Source of the DNA: Voacanga thouarsii | Taxonomy: Eukaryota; Streptophyta; Magnoliopsida; Gentianales; Apocynaceae | Reading direction: 5' to 3' | NCBI GenBank assembly: GCA_026120185.1 | Contig: JANUWF010001937.1 | Coordinates: 2,976,001 to 3,040,000 of the forward strand | Length of the DNA: 64,000 nt | In this document: piece after piece, positions 21,931 to 34,235 of the stretch | Numbering within the stretch: position 1 is the stretch's first letter | Layout: every line of letters starts with the position of its first letter | The notes under the pieces: generated by a model | What the model was told of the DNA's origin: nothing | Databases searched by the model: none | What the model saw: only the letters and a program-made list of their open reading frames with translations | Made by a program: the position numbers and the translations under genes

Positions 21931-23511
21931 ATTAGAAAAGTGTATTAAAAATTGAATGGAAGAAGATGAATACGAAAGTTGTTCTTGTTTTACCTTGTTG
22001 ATGTTCTTGAGACCTTCAAAAAAAGGTTAATTTCAATCCTCTTGAAAACTTTTGTTTTCGAGGTTTTGTGTTATAAATATCAGAAATGAGGTTTAGGGAT
22101 TAAATGGAAGTGATTTGGAGTATTTGAGAGTGATTGGAGGTGTTTAGAGTATGGTTAGGCTTGAAGAAGGTTAGTGTGTATTCTTGGTGTTCTTGGTGAA
22201 AATAGAGAGAATTTGGAAGAATGCTGCACGAATTTTGGTAGAAGGCTGGCCGAATGGTATGGAATGAATGAGGGTTTCGATTTTCAGCAAGAAGGAGAGA
22301 GAGTGATCAAATATTGTTTGAATTTTAAGTGGAGGAAATGGTGGAGATGTTTAAGGAAAGAGGTTAGCTATGGTGTTTGATCAAGAGAGGTTTCTATGGT
22401 CTTCAATGGTGCCGGCTGAACATGGAGTTTTTTCCTGAAATGATTGAAGGTTAATGTTGCTCAAGGCTGGCCGAAATTCAGTCCATAAAGGCAGAGGAAA
22501 TTCTGGTTAATTAGCCTAATGCAAGAGTGATTTTAATGGAGTAAAATGCTAAAATTATTTGAAGTTCAAAAGAGTTTGAATGGAGTGATCTTAGGAGTGT
22601 TTTGTGGTGCAACTATGGAGTCCTTATGCTCAAGGTAAGAGTGGGGTTTATGGTGTTCAGTCTACACCTGAGCAAGTTCAATTTTTACAGAGGTTGAAGA
22701 TGATTTTCGGGCAAGAAGGAAGCAAGGCTGGAAAATTCTGGTTTCAAGTTGTTCAGGATTTTCGAAGATTGCAGAATTTTTTGTGCAGAATTTTACACAC
22801 CCTTAACTCAATTTTCAGAGGTTCTTCTGGGGTGTTTGAGGGTCTTCCAAGGTTGGTTTTTCAGCCATATTTTTGGAAAAATACAGAAGAGATTTGCTGG
22901 CTTGAAGATGAACTAAAAACAGCTTCATTTCCTTGATTGCAAGCTGCGAAATGCCAAGATTTTTTTTTCTGGTTTGGTGCTGTCTTGTGCAGTCCGAAAT
23001 TTGCACAATTTTTCCAGCTTCCAAGCCACATGAAATGACCATTTTCTTGGCAGCAAATGAATGGGATTATGGCCTGAATTTTCGAAGAAAGGGTCTGCAA
23101 CAATTCTGGAAAATTTCCAGATTTCTTTCCACTAAAGTATGATCAACATGAAGGTAGATTTGAAGGTCCTTTCATGGTGATTGATTTTCTCTTGGAACCC
23201 TTCCTATTTACCCTCCTATTTTTGGCCAACTCCCCCAAAGCTGATTTTCGAAATTCAAGGCGGAGGAATTATCCCAAAATTTTTTGGAATTCAAGAGAAG
23301 ATATTTAATGGATTTAAATTGTAAAGATGTTAGGAGAAGCTAGAGGTAATAAATAGGACAAGAATTCATCTAAAATTCTTTTTAGGACATGAGGATAAGA
23401 TTAGGACATTCTCTTCATGTCTCCCCTAAGACAACATTCCTATTTTTATGGAATGCAAGAAAACAAAAATTCGAACTAAATGAAGATAATCATGACAAAA
23501 CTTAAATGATG

Positions 23512-23566
23512 GGATTTGAACTCATAACCTTAGAAATTAATTCACCAAGCTCTAACCACTAAACCA
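23512..23566 (-). other. tRNA-like A-box/B-box segment (second copy)
   Basis: A-box-like TGGTTTAGTGG at 23556-23566 and B-box-like AGTTCAAATCC at 23512-23522 on the minus strand, 55-nt span, as in the other LTR. Confidence 0.5.
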
Positions 23567-23819
23567 CAACAACTCTTGTTCTTATTTCCTCACCCACATA
23601 TTTTTCTTATCTACTCCTCAAGTTATCTCCCTATTCTGACCTCAAGCAAAATTACGATTTTACCCCTCCTACCCAATAAGCATAACTAAGCATTTAAACC
23701 TATAATCCACGATTCTAAAGCACGTAAAATTATTCAAAAACATATACAGTCATGCAAAATAATATGATATGCATTCCCGACCCCCTTACTCTAGGGTTAG
23801 TTTTAGGTGGGGTTTCACA

Positions 23820-23824
23820 CAGTG
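23820..23824. repeat. Tekay-A target-site duplication, right (CAGTG)
   Basis: Exact copy of 9944-9948. Confidence 0.95.
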
Positions 23825-23973
23825 GGCATTTACAAGGACATGATCCAATAGCCACAAGTATCCTTGTACAAACATTTACACCAGTGCGAAGAGGGCGATT
23901 TAATCACAAGAGTAAATTTTTCGTTTTCCTGGCATGCTTTTGTTTTGATGATTTTTACCATTTTAAGCCTTCA
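23825..23973 (+). repeat. Copia-A 3' LTR, second part
   Basis: Matches the last part of the 5' LTR (about 2432-2581): GATCCAATAGC, TATCCTTGTACAAA and the end TTTTAAGCCTTCA. Resumes straight after the Tekay-A duplication. Confidence 0.92.
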
Positions 23974-25250
23974 AAAACAATTTTCAAAATGAGTTTCAGC
24001 TAGTTGAGGCTGAAAATTATTACTATTACAAAATTCAATAATTTGATTTTGAAAAGGTATAATACTTTCAAACATATTTAAAGTTGAGTTTCATCCAGTT
24101 TTACAATCTAATCTAATTTTTTAAAAGATACACCTTGTTCTCGGCATAAAGTCTTAAAATTTTATTGTCTAGTTGGAGAAGTTTTAATAAATAAAAACAA
24201 TATTTCTAATTATATTAACAATATCTTCAACATATTTATATCCTTCCTTAACAAATAAATTAAGTATATGACAAGCACACCCAATGTGAAATAAAATACG
24301 ATCTAACATAGGATTCATAGTATTTTTCAAAATTACTATGGCAGAATCATTATTTCAAGTGTGATCTAAAAAAATAGAAATAATTTTATTTAAAATCCTA
24401 TATTCACGACATATTTAAGTAATCATTCTTGTAATACTAGTACGTACATGAGGATATTCAAATAATTTAAAATAAATAGCTCTTTTTTATACCAACCAAT
24501 CATGATCTATCCAATGACATGTAACGCACAAATAAGATTCATTAGTAATTGTAGTCCAATCATCACAAATAAGAACAGATTTTCAATTACAAGAATCAAA
24601 CAAAGCAATTGGACACTCTTTCATTTCTTTATATATCTTTATTATATTGTTTTTAATGCTCTTCTAGGAATGCTTTTCCATGCAGGTTGGCAATTGTTTT
24701 GCAAATATTTTCATAATGTGAATTTTTTGCAAAATTAAAAAGTAATTTAGTTTGAACAATCATTTTAGCAAATCCACTTCTATTTTTTTTTTCTTTTATG
24801 ATTGTATTGAAAATTACCAATAATTTGCCCTCTTGTAGTATGGAATTGTTGTTGTTTAAGTTGGTTTTCTAACTAATCAATATGTGACATTTTCATATGT
24901 CTAACTAATGTTCCTGTCCCTTCTCCCTTCTTATGTGCATATACCACCTTACAAATTTTACATGTTGGCCTATCGTTATCATTATCCTTTTCAAAAAGAT
25001 TCCAAATTATAAATTTTTTTACTTTAACTACAACTTCCAAAGTTTCGGGCTAATCCTGACCCATATTAGATTCATTAGGATTAATAGTTAGAGTTGGTTG
25101 TAATTGTGAAACACTAACGCTAGGCCTACTAGGGCCTTCATTTTCATTACCTATTTCATTACTTATTAAATTCAAGGCTGGATCTATATTGAAATCAAAA
25201 TGTGTAGATGATTGTGATAAAGAAAAATGATGATTTTGATATGGATCCAT
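23974..25250 (-). pseudogene. hAT transposase, N-terminal part with BED zinc finger
   Basis: The ATG at 25250 opens MDPYQNHHFSLSQSSTHFD and runs to about 25050. Further left, in shifting frames, a BED-type zinc finger is seen (IIWNLFEKDNDNDRPTCKIC ... GTLVRHMKMSH, C-x2-C and H-x4-H, about 24880-25010). The core hAT motifs follow: DDWTTITNESYLCVTCHWID (about 24490-24560), KRAIYFKLFEYPHVRTSI (about 24430-24480) and an IGCACHILNLF-like block near 24240-24290, recognisable as S-H-W-V-C-L. This is the plan of Ac-like RICESLEEPER transposases. Multiple stops show it is dead. At 23974 it is cut by Copia-A; the rest of the gene is at 1-699. Confidence 0.82.
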
Positions 25251-25918
25251 TATTTCTAAACAAAAACAATCAATTAAAATTCAAATAAAAGTTAAAAAAA
25301 TAAAATAAAGTATTAACAAATAATGAAATAAGAGAATTAAAAAATATAAATAACAAATTAATTTAAAAATTAAACAAATAACTAAAACAAATAAATAATT
25401 AATAAAGCTAAAAAATAAGAATGTAAGATTAAGAAACACTAACTAGTTGATGGCCAAGAACAACAACACAATTGTGGAGCTTTACTTCTTTTATCCACTA
25501 TTCCGTCACTCAATAATCTTCCAAAATATGAAGACTTTGCTTGAAGAATTTAAAAAAATTTTAAATAATGAATTTTATTCTAACAATTTTGTAGAGGAAA
25601 TGAAGAGATTTAAGGATTATGAGAGAAAGAGGAATGACAATGAGAGAGTTGGAGAGAGTTATGAGTGTTTGGTAAGTTTTAGGGTGAATTGGGGGGTATT
25701 TATACAGTTTTGGGGGTTAGGGGAGAGAATATAGTCGTTAGGGGTCCAAAAGTATAAAAAAAAAAGTTTTTGAACTATTAGGGACCAATTTGCAAAAAAA
25801 AAAACGGTGGGCCCCAAGATCGGCCCTCTACTCAATGGCCGATTCAACTCGCGGGCCAAGCCTAAGGCAGACCAACATGCCAGCCTGGTGGGCCGAACCG
25901 GCCCACTTGCTAATGCTA
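25251..25918 (-). other. hAT 5' untranslated part and probable terminal repeat
   Basis: About 670 bases between the transposase ATG and the likely element end. No credible gene. Near the right edge are GGCC-rich words (GGGCCGAACCGGCCC at about 25890-25904), typical subterminal motifs of Ac-like hATs. Read on the minus strand, the end would be TAGCATTAGCAAGTGGGCCGG starting at 25918, close to the TAG-n-TGGCAAGTGGGC form of this group. CCTACTCT (25919-25926) would then be one copy of an 8-bp target duplication; its partner lies outside the window, so the end is provisional. Confidence 0.45.
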
Positions 25919-25926
25919 CCTACTCT

Positions 25927-26184
25927 ATATATTGTGATAATTTTGGAGTTATATCATAATACAAGGAACTAATAAACTATAGAAAGGGCAAGTATATTGA
26001 GAGGAAATATTATCTAATCTGGGAGTTCATCCAAAAATAGGAGATATATCTGCAAACAATCTACAAATAAATTGGCGGATCCCTTTACCTAGCCTTTAAT
26101 AGAGAAGGTGTTTTGAAGACACTTGGATGTTGTAAAGGTAGGCACATATAAACTCTCAAAAACTATTTAGTGCAAATAGGAAAT
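25927..26184 (+). pseudogene. Copia-B, end of pol and polypurine tract
   Basis: Plus-strand remains of the last part of a copia pol: RKGKYIERKYYLI (about 25983-26020) and TNKLADPFT, EKVF, RHLDVVKVGTYKL (about 26066-26150), homologous to the tail of Copia-A (ANPFT, RVFKRHLDAIGVGTYGL). Stops at the T-K and F-K positions. A purine run AATAGGAAAT precedes the LTR. The rest of the element lies left of the window, beyond the hAT that was inserted into it. Confidence 0.8.
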
Positions 26185-26518
26185 TGTTAGAATGTATGCC
26201 TAAAATAGACTATTTATTTATGTATTTTAGAAATTAATAAAATTTCATTCGTTAATGGTTGCTTGTTTACATATGTATGCACATTATGGCCTAAGTGTGT
26301 TAGTAGGTAATTTACAAGATTGGGTCGTACTTTTACAGCAAAGTGTAGATTATGAGCTACTAACTTATAAAAAATGTTCTTGATTTTTAATGAAGTTGGC
26401 TACTTTATCAAGGTTTAGATAATTACACTATGGTTTCTAAATGGAGAACAGTTTATCTTTAACCAGTAAGTAGTCTACTTACGCCAATAGAGTAAGTGTA
26501 TTTGGAATATGTAGATGG
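26185..26518 (+). repeat. Copia-B 3' LTR, truncated by Athila-M
   Basis: Starts TGTTAGAATGTATGCC after the polypurine tract and shares the order of words of the Copia-A LTR (for example GGAGAACAGTTTATCTTTAACC, then CAGTAAGTAGTCTACTTAC). It stops at about 26518 where an Athila-like LTR begins; the remainder is not in the window. Confidence 0.75.
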
Positions 26519-28072
26519 TGTATGTTTTATGTGTGTATTCTTGTGCGTAAGAAATATTCTTAACAATTCACACAAATTTATCATGTTTAAATATAAAATA
26601 CAAAATCACTCGCACACAATACATATTTGGGCAAGTATACTCGTCACGTACTATAGAGTTCTAATTGGCAAGTATCGTATCCCTCAGGTAAGGTGATAGA
26701 TACTCTTGCTACACTTTTGTTTCATTATTTGGTAAATTATCCCATTGGGATGGTGACAAATAAGAAGGGGAACCAACCAACCCGAGGACACCTAAGAATC
26801 TTCCTTAGATCACCAAGCATCATTAAGAAAATAAGGATATTTCATACAATTCAAAAGGCATTCCACATTATCAAGCTAAACCCCAATACACTAAAGTAAA
26901 CCTATTGAAGCTCCATACTGGTACTAATTGGGTAACCTAAATCAAGACCCACTCTCTATCGAGTTATGAACCTCCTACCCTCAACGTTATTAGTGGGTAT
27001 CTCTACATCACAAATCTAGTTCAAAATGCATTAAGATTAACTACCCATTCCTCATTTGGGAGAAATGGTGTTCCTATCTCTAGGCCCCATGACCCTTCAA
27101 TCACCTATGATTTTTTGTCGTCGATCTCTCTCAAGTTAATCAAAGGCAAACCCATATAGTAAATCAATTAATTGAGCCTCTCAACTTTAACCCCATCTCT
27201 CAAAATCATTAAAGTTAAGAAAAACTCAACAATAAACAACCCAACACAAATCAAGTGATTGAACACCAAAATAGAATTTAATAAATCATAATAGAAGTTA
27301 AGATCTAACGAATATAGAGGTTCAAACTTTTAATTACAAATGAATCACGAATACTTAACAAAAACAAGAGAAGAAAATAAACTCTTAGACAAATGGTGAT
27401 TTCTTCTTCTTGAATCTCCCCCTTAAAAATGCCTTCTCCTCTAAAAAAGTGGCTTGGATCCCTTCCTTAGATTCCTCCTTGATGCTCTAGGGTCTGCTCC
27501 TCTCCCTCCTCGTTCGTCTTTTGACAAGATAACAATCGAAGCTATTTATAGTCCCTTATGAACATTCTTGAAATCTGCTATGTACTTACTTGTCCCACCA
27601 AGAACTAGTGCCTGTTGTAACGGTAGACCGATGCTAGTTGTGTACTTTTCCTTGAAGATTTTGAAATCCCACTCTTAACTGGTGTCTGTCTCTCCATCAA
27701 CTTGGTGCCTGTTAGTCTTGCTGTTTCAACTCTTAAGCTCTCTGGAAATAACCGTTGCCTATTCAATTAACAACTCGCTACCTATTGATTAATGCAACCG
27801 GCACCTGTATGTCCTCAAATCAGTGTCTATTATGTCCAAAATAATTTTCTTAACTCTTTGTTCTGAGCTAACGCATGTTTACCATTGTACCCGGTGCCGA
27901 TTTGATGCTTTCTTTCTCTGTTTTCACATTTTTTTTTTCTTCAATCATCTTTTATTTATGCATTTTGCATAGAACAAGGTAAAAGCAATAGGAATAAGTA
28001 GCCATCTAATCATAAATTTAGCATAAATCAAAACAAATGACTAATAAATATAGCCATAATAAGCACTCATCA
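26519..28072 (-). repeat. Athila-M 3' LTR (about 1554 bp)
   Basis: On the minus strand it starts TGATGAGTGCTTATTATGG at 28072, after the polypurine tract, and ends ...CATACA at 26519. Shared with the other Athila LTRs are the GAGTATACTTGC tail (about 26630-26645) and a cluster of GGTGCC/GGCACC words (27599-27900). No gene is seen in it. The left border is set by where Copia-B LTR homology stops and is good to a few bases. Confidence 0.72.
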
Positions 28073-28106
28073 CTCTTCCACACCTAAATTTTTGCTTATC
28101 CTCAAG
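28073..28106 (-). other. Athila-M polypurine tract region
   Basis: Minus strand GAGGATAAGCAAAAATTTAG then GTGTGGAAGAG before the LTR, the same design as GACAAGCAAAAGTTCAA... before the LTR at 44742. Confidence 0.7.
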
Positions 28107-29358
28107 CAAATTTTTAGAATAATAAGTACCTGAAGCAGAAAAGCAATCTTTATCCATGCTAGATTTTTTGCAACATCGACTTTTGTAAGAAAGATACTCT
28201 CTTTCTTTTGAGATGAAAATTCAATTCAAGGTCACTTGGCCAAGCTAAATTCGTGTAAACGTATGCATTTGGATAGATAAAACCAAGGCCATTGAAATTA
28301 GATTAAACAAGTCTATACTTATTCAACATGCTTCACCTCATTTCCTAAGTTAAGAATACGACTCAAATAATTCATATAAGTAAGGAATAGTAGGTAAATT
28401 TAAGTTCTATAACTTCTCAAAACTACTGCAATCAAGTAGTAGACAAAAGATTAGTCTAATTGCTCACTTTTATAGGGTAATGTAAATGCCTAGTAAAGAT
28501 ATGAATAATAATTTTTCAGCTTTTACATTACCCTAGTTAAACACTTATTTTCTTTCCAAGGTAAGGTTACGTAAATACCTAGTAAAAATATAAATAATGA
28601 TTTTCAACTTTTGCATTACCTTACTTTATTCTCTCATTTTTTACCCCAATCTACATTTACTTAAACTCATAATTAGGACTGGTTAAAAGATCATAGAATA
28701 TAAATGAACTAAAAATTCCCAACTTACACTTCTTTACAATTTTCTTATCTATTCCCAAGGAACAAAAATGTCACAATGTTTACTTAAACCTAAACAAAGT
28801 TAAGCCAAATTCTCAAGACTTAATCTATAACACATCAAATATATACATTTACCTAAGAGTATACCAGTCAAAATAACCTTATGCAAAATTTTAATGCAAA
28901 GGGAAAAAGAATAGCAACGTCATAAAATTCAAAGTATGCCAAATATTGAAAAAATTTTGCTCATTTTCCCAAAATTTAACAAAGAGAAATCACTGAAGGA
29001 GTGCTAAGAAATTCAATAAATACTTTTGCAAGAGCTTTCTCTTACCCACACTTAAATTGGACAACATTATTGGCCATAATTTATACAATAAACATACCCA
29101 ACAAGGAGTCAAAAGGGTAAGAGGGAAAAGGAAAAGTAATACTTCCAAAGTATGTGATGTGTAGTTCCATAATGTTATTTGAAGAGAAAGAGTATAGCAT
29201 TGTTCCATATGTTCCAAAAAGTTACTTCCATAATCACAAAAAGATATCAACATAAGTGAAAATATATCAAAATAAATCAAAAGCATAAGGCTATAAAAAG
29301 TAAAGGTTGTTATTCATAATCAAAAGAGGAAGAAGGTAAGAAGAAAATAAAAGACAGG
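28107..29358 (-). other. Athila-M 3' untranslated region
   Basis: 1.25 kb between integrase stop and polypurine tract. It contains pyrimidine-rich DNA that opens a hydrophobic frame (28990-29286, rejected as a gene) and the TTTAAGTGTGGG word (about 29045-29057) also found after integrase at about 43693 in the Athila array. An imperfect internal duplication is visible at 28460-28630 (GTAATGTAAATGCCTAGTAAAGATATGAATAAT-like, given here only in part). Confidence 0.6.
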
Positions 29359-30099
29359 CTAAGTAGACAAATTCTCCACAGCATAGAAGGTGCAATAAGT
29401 TCTTTCCAGCTTTACAGTGTTCTCGCCATAGTATAGCTTCAACCTATTTCCAATGACTGTGAATATCCATTTTTCTGAATGAGATATTTCAACTACTCTG
29501 TATGTGAATACTCTAGTCACGAAGAATGGCCCAGGACATTGCGATCTCAACTTCCTAGGGAACAACCTCAATCTTGAATTAAATAGAAGAACTTTATTCC
29601 CTGCCTGAAACTCTCTGTCTACCAAGATATGTTGATTATGCCATCTTTTAACTTTCCCCTTGTAGATTCTAGAATTTTCATAAGAATTATGTCTCAATTC
29701 CTTACGTTCATTCATCTGCAATAATCTTTTAGTTCCTACAACATTAAAATCAAAGTTGACCAGCTTGATTACCCAAAAAGCCTTATGTTCAATTTCTACT
29801 AGCAAGAGATAGGATTTACTATAAACTAGTTTATAGGGAGTACTACTAATAGGGTCTTGTAAGCTATTCTATATGCCCAGAGGATATTATCCAACATTAT
29901 GCTCCAATCTTTTCTTGTGTGACTCACCTTTTTTTCCAGATTTCTTTTTAACTCCCTATTAGTCACCTTGACCTATCCACTGGTTTGAAATGGTATGAAG
30001 TAGCTAACTTATGAGAGACACCTAAACATTTAAGCATTTTTTCCAACTGATTGTTACAAAATGTGTTCTTCTCTCACTGATAAGAACTCTAGGAACTCT
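29359..30099 (-). pseudogene. Athila-M integrase, C-terminal part
   Basis: From about 30010 leftward: [39 protein letters not shown], then an open 148-codon stretch (29805-29359) with EIEHKAFWVIKLVNFDFN, GTKRLLQMNERKELRHNSYE, VLLFNSRLRLFPRKLRSQ and GPFFVTRVF. This is the Athila/gypsy integrase end, including the catalytic glutamate region (NRELKR) and the C-terminal SH3-like/GPF module. Stops at about 29830-29990 break the join. The N-terminal part of the same domain continues at 34493 behind the solo LTR. Confidence 0.85.
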
Positions 30100-30104
30100 A
30101 AGAT
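30100..30104. repeat. Solo LTR target-site duplication, left (AAGAT)
   Basis: Identical to 34488-34492. Confidence 0.93.
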
Positions 30105-32788
30105 TGTAACACCCCACGACCTAGGCCCACCAGGGCTGCGGATGTCGCCCCGTCCAAAGGACAAAGGGTCTTTATAACTAGGTCACACAAATAAAAATTG
30201 CGGAATAAAAATAATACTAGAACTTAAAATTTATTACATCCCAAAAAAAAATCCAATAAATCCACGAATAAATTCAAGAATACCCAAAACAAATCCATAA
30301 TAACATTCATCCACCCTCATCTTCCTCGAAACATTACACAAAATAAATTATTAGAAAACCTTCCAAAGCAGGCAATATCAAGCTACTCACCCCCACAACA
30401 TGACCGACCTGAAATCATGGTAAAAATGGTGGTGAGACAGAAATCTCAGTAAGTCCGTGTGTGTTTAAGTGTCGGGTGAAAACAGTTCATGAATGCAAAG
30501 TATAAAATTCTTTATAAGAGGTCACTGGCAAGCAATAAACATCCGTCAAAAGCAAGAGTGGTGTTTTGGCTTTTCCAGCCATACATAACATAGAAAATCA
30601 ACTACTCAAAAGAAAGAATTACGGGTTACCACACGTTGGGCCTCATAACCGAATGGTCAGCATGCCACACTTTGTGCATACCGCCGGTCAGAATACCACA
30701 CTTTGTGCAGACTGACAAAAGTAGGTGATCGACCTACTAGGCAAGATACTCCTCCTTCTCTATACCCAAACAACAACCGGGTGTCCATTCCGACAAAACT
30801 CAGTCACTTGACTGAAAAGAACACTGCTAGCTCGGACCGGCACGACCCACTGGACTGACGTCCTATCCGGGAAGGACTCACCCCTCAGAGGTGGCCACCT
30901 ACTGAGAGACTTACCCTAACCCCTCAAAGGCTAGCCCTAATAGTCCACTCTTATTGAGTACTCAACGTAACGTATCCCACTTGGGAAAAATGAACAAACA
31001 CAGTTCCACTTGAACATGGCAATTAAGGGTTTCCAAAATCTTTGTCAAAAACAGTTTCAGAAAGAGTTCTGAGTTTGAGTAAATCTGCTTATTAAATTTC
31101 AAATAACTCATCTGATGGAAATAAAATAGGAGACAACCCTCAATTGCCTTTACAAAAATGAGTGTCCATGCACTCTACATTTGGTTTGCCATAATTAAAC
31201 ATTTTTCAACAATCAGATTTTTATGCAGGAGCTTACCTGATTCTTGCTCACAATAAAGAGGTCCCCAACAGCTGACCTAACCCCACATGGCAAATACAAA
31301 TCATAATCAATTTCAAGCCACAATCCACTTCCTCAATTTTAAATCAACTCAGCTTGCTACTACCATAATCCTAGTGTCCCAAGCTTTAAGGCCAAACTAT
31401 AAATAACTAGGTTTATAGGTTGAGCCTAATCTAATATTTAAAATAACTAATGATTTGGGAAATAAATTCCAAGATGTTGAAAGTTTAAATCTTGCTAAGA
31501 AAAAATTAGAGTTTATTTGATCAACGGTCCTAAGTGGTTATTAGGGAAAATAATGAGTTATTAATAATTTAGTTGTCAGAAAATAACTGATAACCAAAGT
31601 TAGTTGAAAATGAATTTTAATGAGTCTTGCTTGAAAAATAATAAATAAGTTTTAATAGGCTTTAATTAAAAGATAATAATTAAATTTATAATAATAAGTA
31701 TTTTACTAATTATGATTATTTCCATAAAAGGCTTTAGTTGATTTCATAATTTTATAAAATATCTATATATTTTATTTTTCTATTAAAACTATTATTTATT
31801 TGACTAAATTATCCTTTATATAAATATAATATTCCAAATCCACCCTTCCTAGGGTTTTTCAAAATCACTAGCAAAATTATATTATTAAATATTTTATTCA
31901 TGAAATAAAAATTTGCTTAGGGACAACTAGATCATGATCATATTTCCATGGTTATTCACAATCATGAACATATACAACCCTTCAACTCATCAAATCATCC
32001 AAATCATGCATACAAGCATAGATCTCAATTTATCAAGACATGATCTAACCCCTACTAGCATAAATATGATCATGGCTTCAAAATTCCAATATGCATATAA
32101 ATCCTATTCATCAAAGGTGGCATAATTTCTAGCATACTTCATCACAAATACCTCCTATGACATGCATCAAACCTCAAATCATCATACTATCAACCAAGAT
32201 AATCCTTCCATGCATAAATCCCATCTCCTTCACAATCATACATATATAATCATGCTTCAATCTCAACCATATATACTCAAACCCTATCATAATCCACCTT
32301 CTAACAACAACATCCTAGAGACATGAATCTAGGATTTAAAAGAAAGATTGAAGGCACTTACTTGGTTGATGAATGCTTTGAAGTAGTTTAGAATGGATCT
32401 CAACTCCTAGATGCCTAAATTTGTCTAAGGAAGATGGAGATAGCATGACCATGGAAGATGAAGCCATCCGGCCAAGATAGAGAGTTTCGGCCATGAGAGA
32501 GAGAGAGAGAGAGAAAGAGACCATTAGCATGTTTATTCACATATATTCTCACTTGAGATCAAAATTGGAGAAGATGAAGTTGTTAGAACAATCCTACCTT
32601 GAAGGTGTTCTTGAACCTTCACAGAATTTTCTAGTTTTGATCCGAAGTAGCGAGTTGATTTGTGGAGTTTGATGTTAAGAATGGTGTTGATGGACTCACG
32701 ACAGTGAATAGGTCAAATCTGGAGATTTTAGAGAAGGTTTGAAGTGGTTTGGAGGGGTATTAGGTGAAAGGAAGAAGTAGGTGTTCTT

Positions 32789-32790
<2 letters not shown>

Positions 32791-32831
<41 letters not shown>

Positions 32832-32832
32832 G
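32791..32832. repeat. (TG)n microsatellite in the solo LTR
   Basis: About 20 TG units with one CG interruption near 32827. Not present in the Tekay-A LTRs, so it arose in this lineage. Confidence 0.93.
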
Positions 32833-34179
32833 TTCTTGAAGGTTGAAGGAATTTGAGAGATTGTGTTGTGTAGCTACCGAAATTCTGAGAGAATTAGGGC
32901 TGCCGAATTTTCTGTAGGGTTTAGGAGGTTGGTTCTCTGATTTGGAAGGGAAAGGGAAATGCTAGTTGTTAAAATCCTTGAAGAATATTTTTAGGAAGTA
33001 AATTTGGAAACTAAATATCCTAAAATATCTTGATTGTTGGAGAGCTTTGGAAGTCTGCCCTGGCCGACTGCTTTGAGCAGAATTTCAGTAGAATTAATGC
33101 TGGTTTAAGGAAGCTTATGCTAGCTGAAAATAGGGAGCATAATGGTGAAGAAGAAGTCTAGTTATTTGAGGGATACATTATGGAAAGTTGCTACACTATG
33201 GTAGCTGGAATTTTGGAAATCCATCAAGCATAATTGCAAGGATTTGTTGGAGAGATTTTCGGGCAGCCATGTCTGAATTTCGTGCAGAAGCTTAAGGGGA
33301 ATAATGGAGCTCTGTTACTGAAGATTTAAGGAAGGTTTATGCAGAACAATGATGGTGTTTCGGCTGGAGGAAGATTAGGAAACAAAGCTGGACAATTGGA
33401 CTGCATAGAATTTCGCTAGGCTAGAATTTCTAGACAGCTTTTTCGGCTGCCATTTTCCAGCCATCTTGCAGCGAGTTTGAAGGGGAATTTTAGGTGTGTT
33501 CAAGGCTGGTTTCCAGCCTTCTTCATGGAGGAAAAACTTGGCTAAAGTGCTCAACAAAATCTGGAAGAAAACATCTTGGTTTTGGACTCTCAAAGTGGCG
33601 ATTTGTACAGGAATTTTTCTTGGTTTTGCTCCAGCTTTGAGCAGTCCGGAAATGGCTAAAGAATTCAGGTTGCAAGCTGATCCAAAAGACCTTTTTTCTG
33701 GCAGCATTTGGGAGGGATTGCTAGCTATGAAACTCGACACCTTAAAGGTACAATAAGCTGGAAAATTTCAGTTCATTCCAAGAAGGAAGATGAACTAGCT
33801 AGAGTGAATTTTCAGCAAGCTCACTAGAGGAATTTTTCCTCTTGGAATCTCCCACAACTCTTCCATATTTTCAGGCCATAAGAAGTCTTTTACTAAGACA
33901 TTTTGATCATACAAGACCACGGTGCTTTACTGAAATTTCTGGAAAGAAAATGACTAGAACAACTTAATCACACTAATGAGTTGAGAACTAAGGAAAAATC
34001 AAAGATCAAGGAAAAATGAATTCCTCTTAGGAAATTCGAGTAGGGCAAGGGAGTAGAATGAGGATACTCCTAACATGTCTCTCTTAGGACATCATCACTC
34101 CCCTACTCTAAGCACTTAAAGCCGAAATTATTACTTCCCAAGCAAAAATAAAATTTAACCAAGCTAAAGCTCCTATGAT

Positions 34180-34235
34180 GGAATTTGAACCTAAGACCTC
34201 AAGAATTAATTTCCAAAGCTCTAACCACTACACCA
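34180..34235 (-). other. tRNA-like A-box/B-box segment (solo LTR copy)
   Basis: A-box-like TGGTGTAGTGG (34225-34235) and B-box-like GGTTCAAATTCC (34180-34191) on the minus strand, 56-nt span. Here the B box is closer to consensus than in Tekay-A. Confidence 0.5.

Larger units (their letters stand above)
9949..23819 (-). mobile_element. Tekay-A, Del/Tekay-like Ty3/gypsy chromovirus
   Basis: A 13.9 kb two-LTR element on the minus strand, inserted in the 3' LTR of Copia-A. Order on the minus strand: 5' LTR 19632-23819, primer site, extra ORF, gag, protease, reverse transcriptase, RNase H, integrase, chromodomain, polypurine tract, 3' LTR 9949-14170. Integrase after RT marks Ty3/gypsy; the chromodomain and long LTRs point to the Del/Tekay lineage. 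The LTRs differ by only a few percent (about 2% in the first 340 bases), so this is the youngest large insertion in the left arm. gag-pol has at least nine stops or frameshifts, so the copy is not autonomous. Confidence 0.95.
19632..23819 (-). repeat. Tekay-A 5' LTR (4188 bp)
   Basis: Right LTR, nearly identical to 9949-14170. It holds the GA tract at 21868-21929 and the tRNA-like segment at 23512-23566. The length difference from its partner comes from the shorter GA tract and small indels, for instance around 22180 and 23230. Confidence 0.95.
700..23973 (+). mobile_element. Copia-A, Ty1/copia LTR retrotransposon with a nested gypsy element
   Basis: A complete but dead element in the plus direction: 5' LTR 700-2581, primer site 2584-2596, leader, gag-PR-IN-RT-RNaseH (4339 to about 8210), polypurine tract and 3' LTR starting at 8230. 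The 3' LTR is split by Tekay-A (9949-23819) and resumes at 23825-23973. Without the guest it is about 9.4 kb. Domain order (integrase before reverse transcriptase) is the Ty1/copia order. The two LTRs differ by roughly 8% over the first 300 bases, mostly transitions, so this insertion is clearly older than Tekay-A. It sits inside an hAT transposase gene. Confidence 0.93.

Noticed and set aside
25447..25734. 95-codon frame near the hAT right end.
   Set aside because: Opposite to the transposase and within its 5' untranslated part; low-complexity, no homology recognised.
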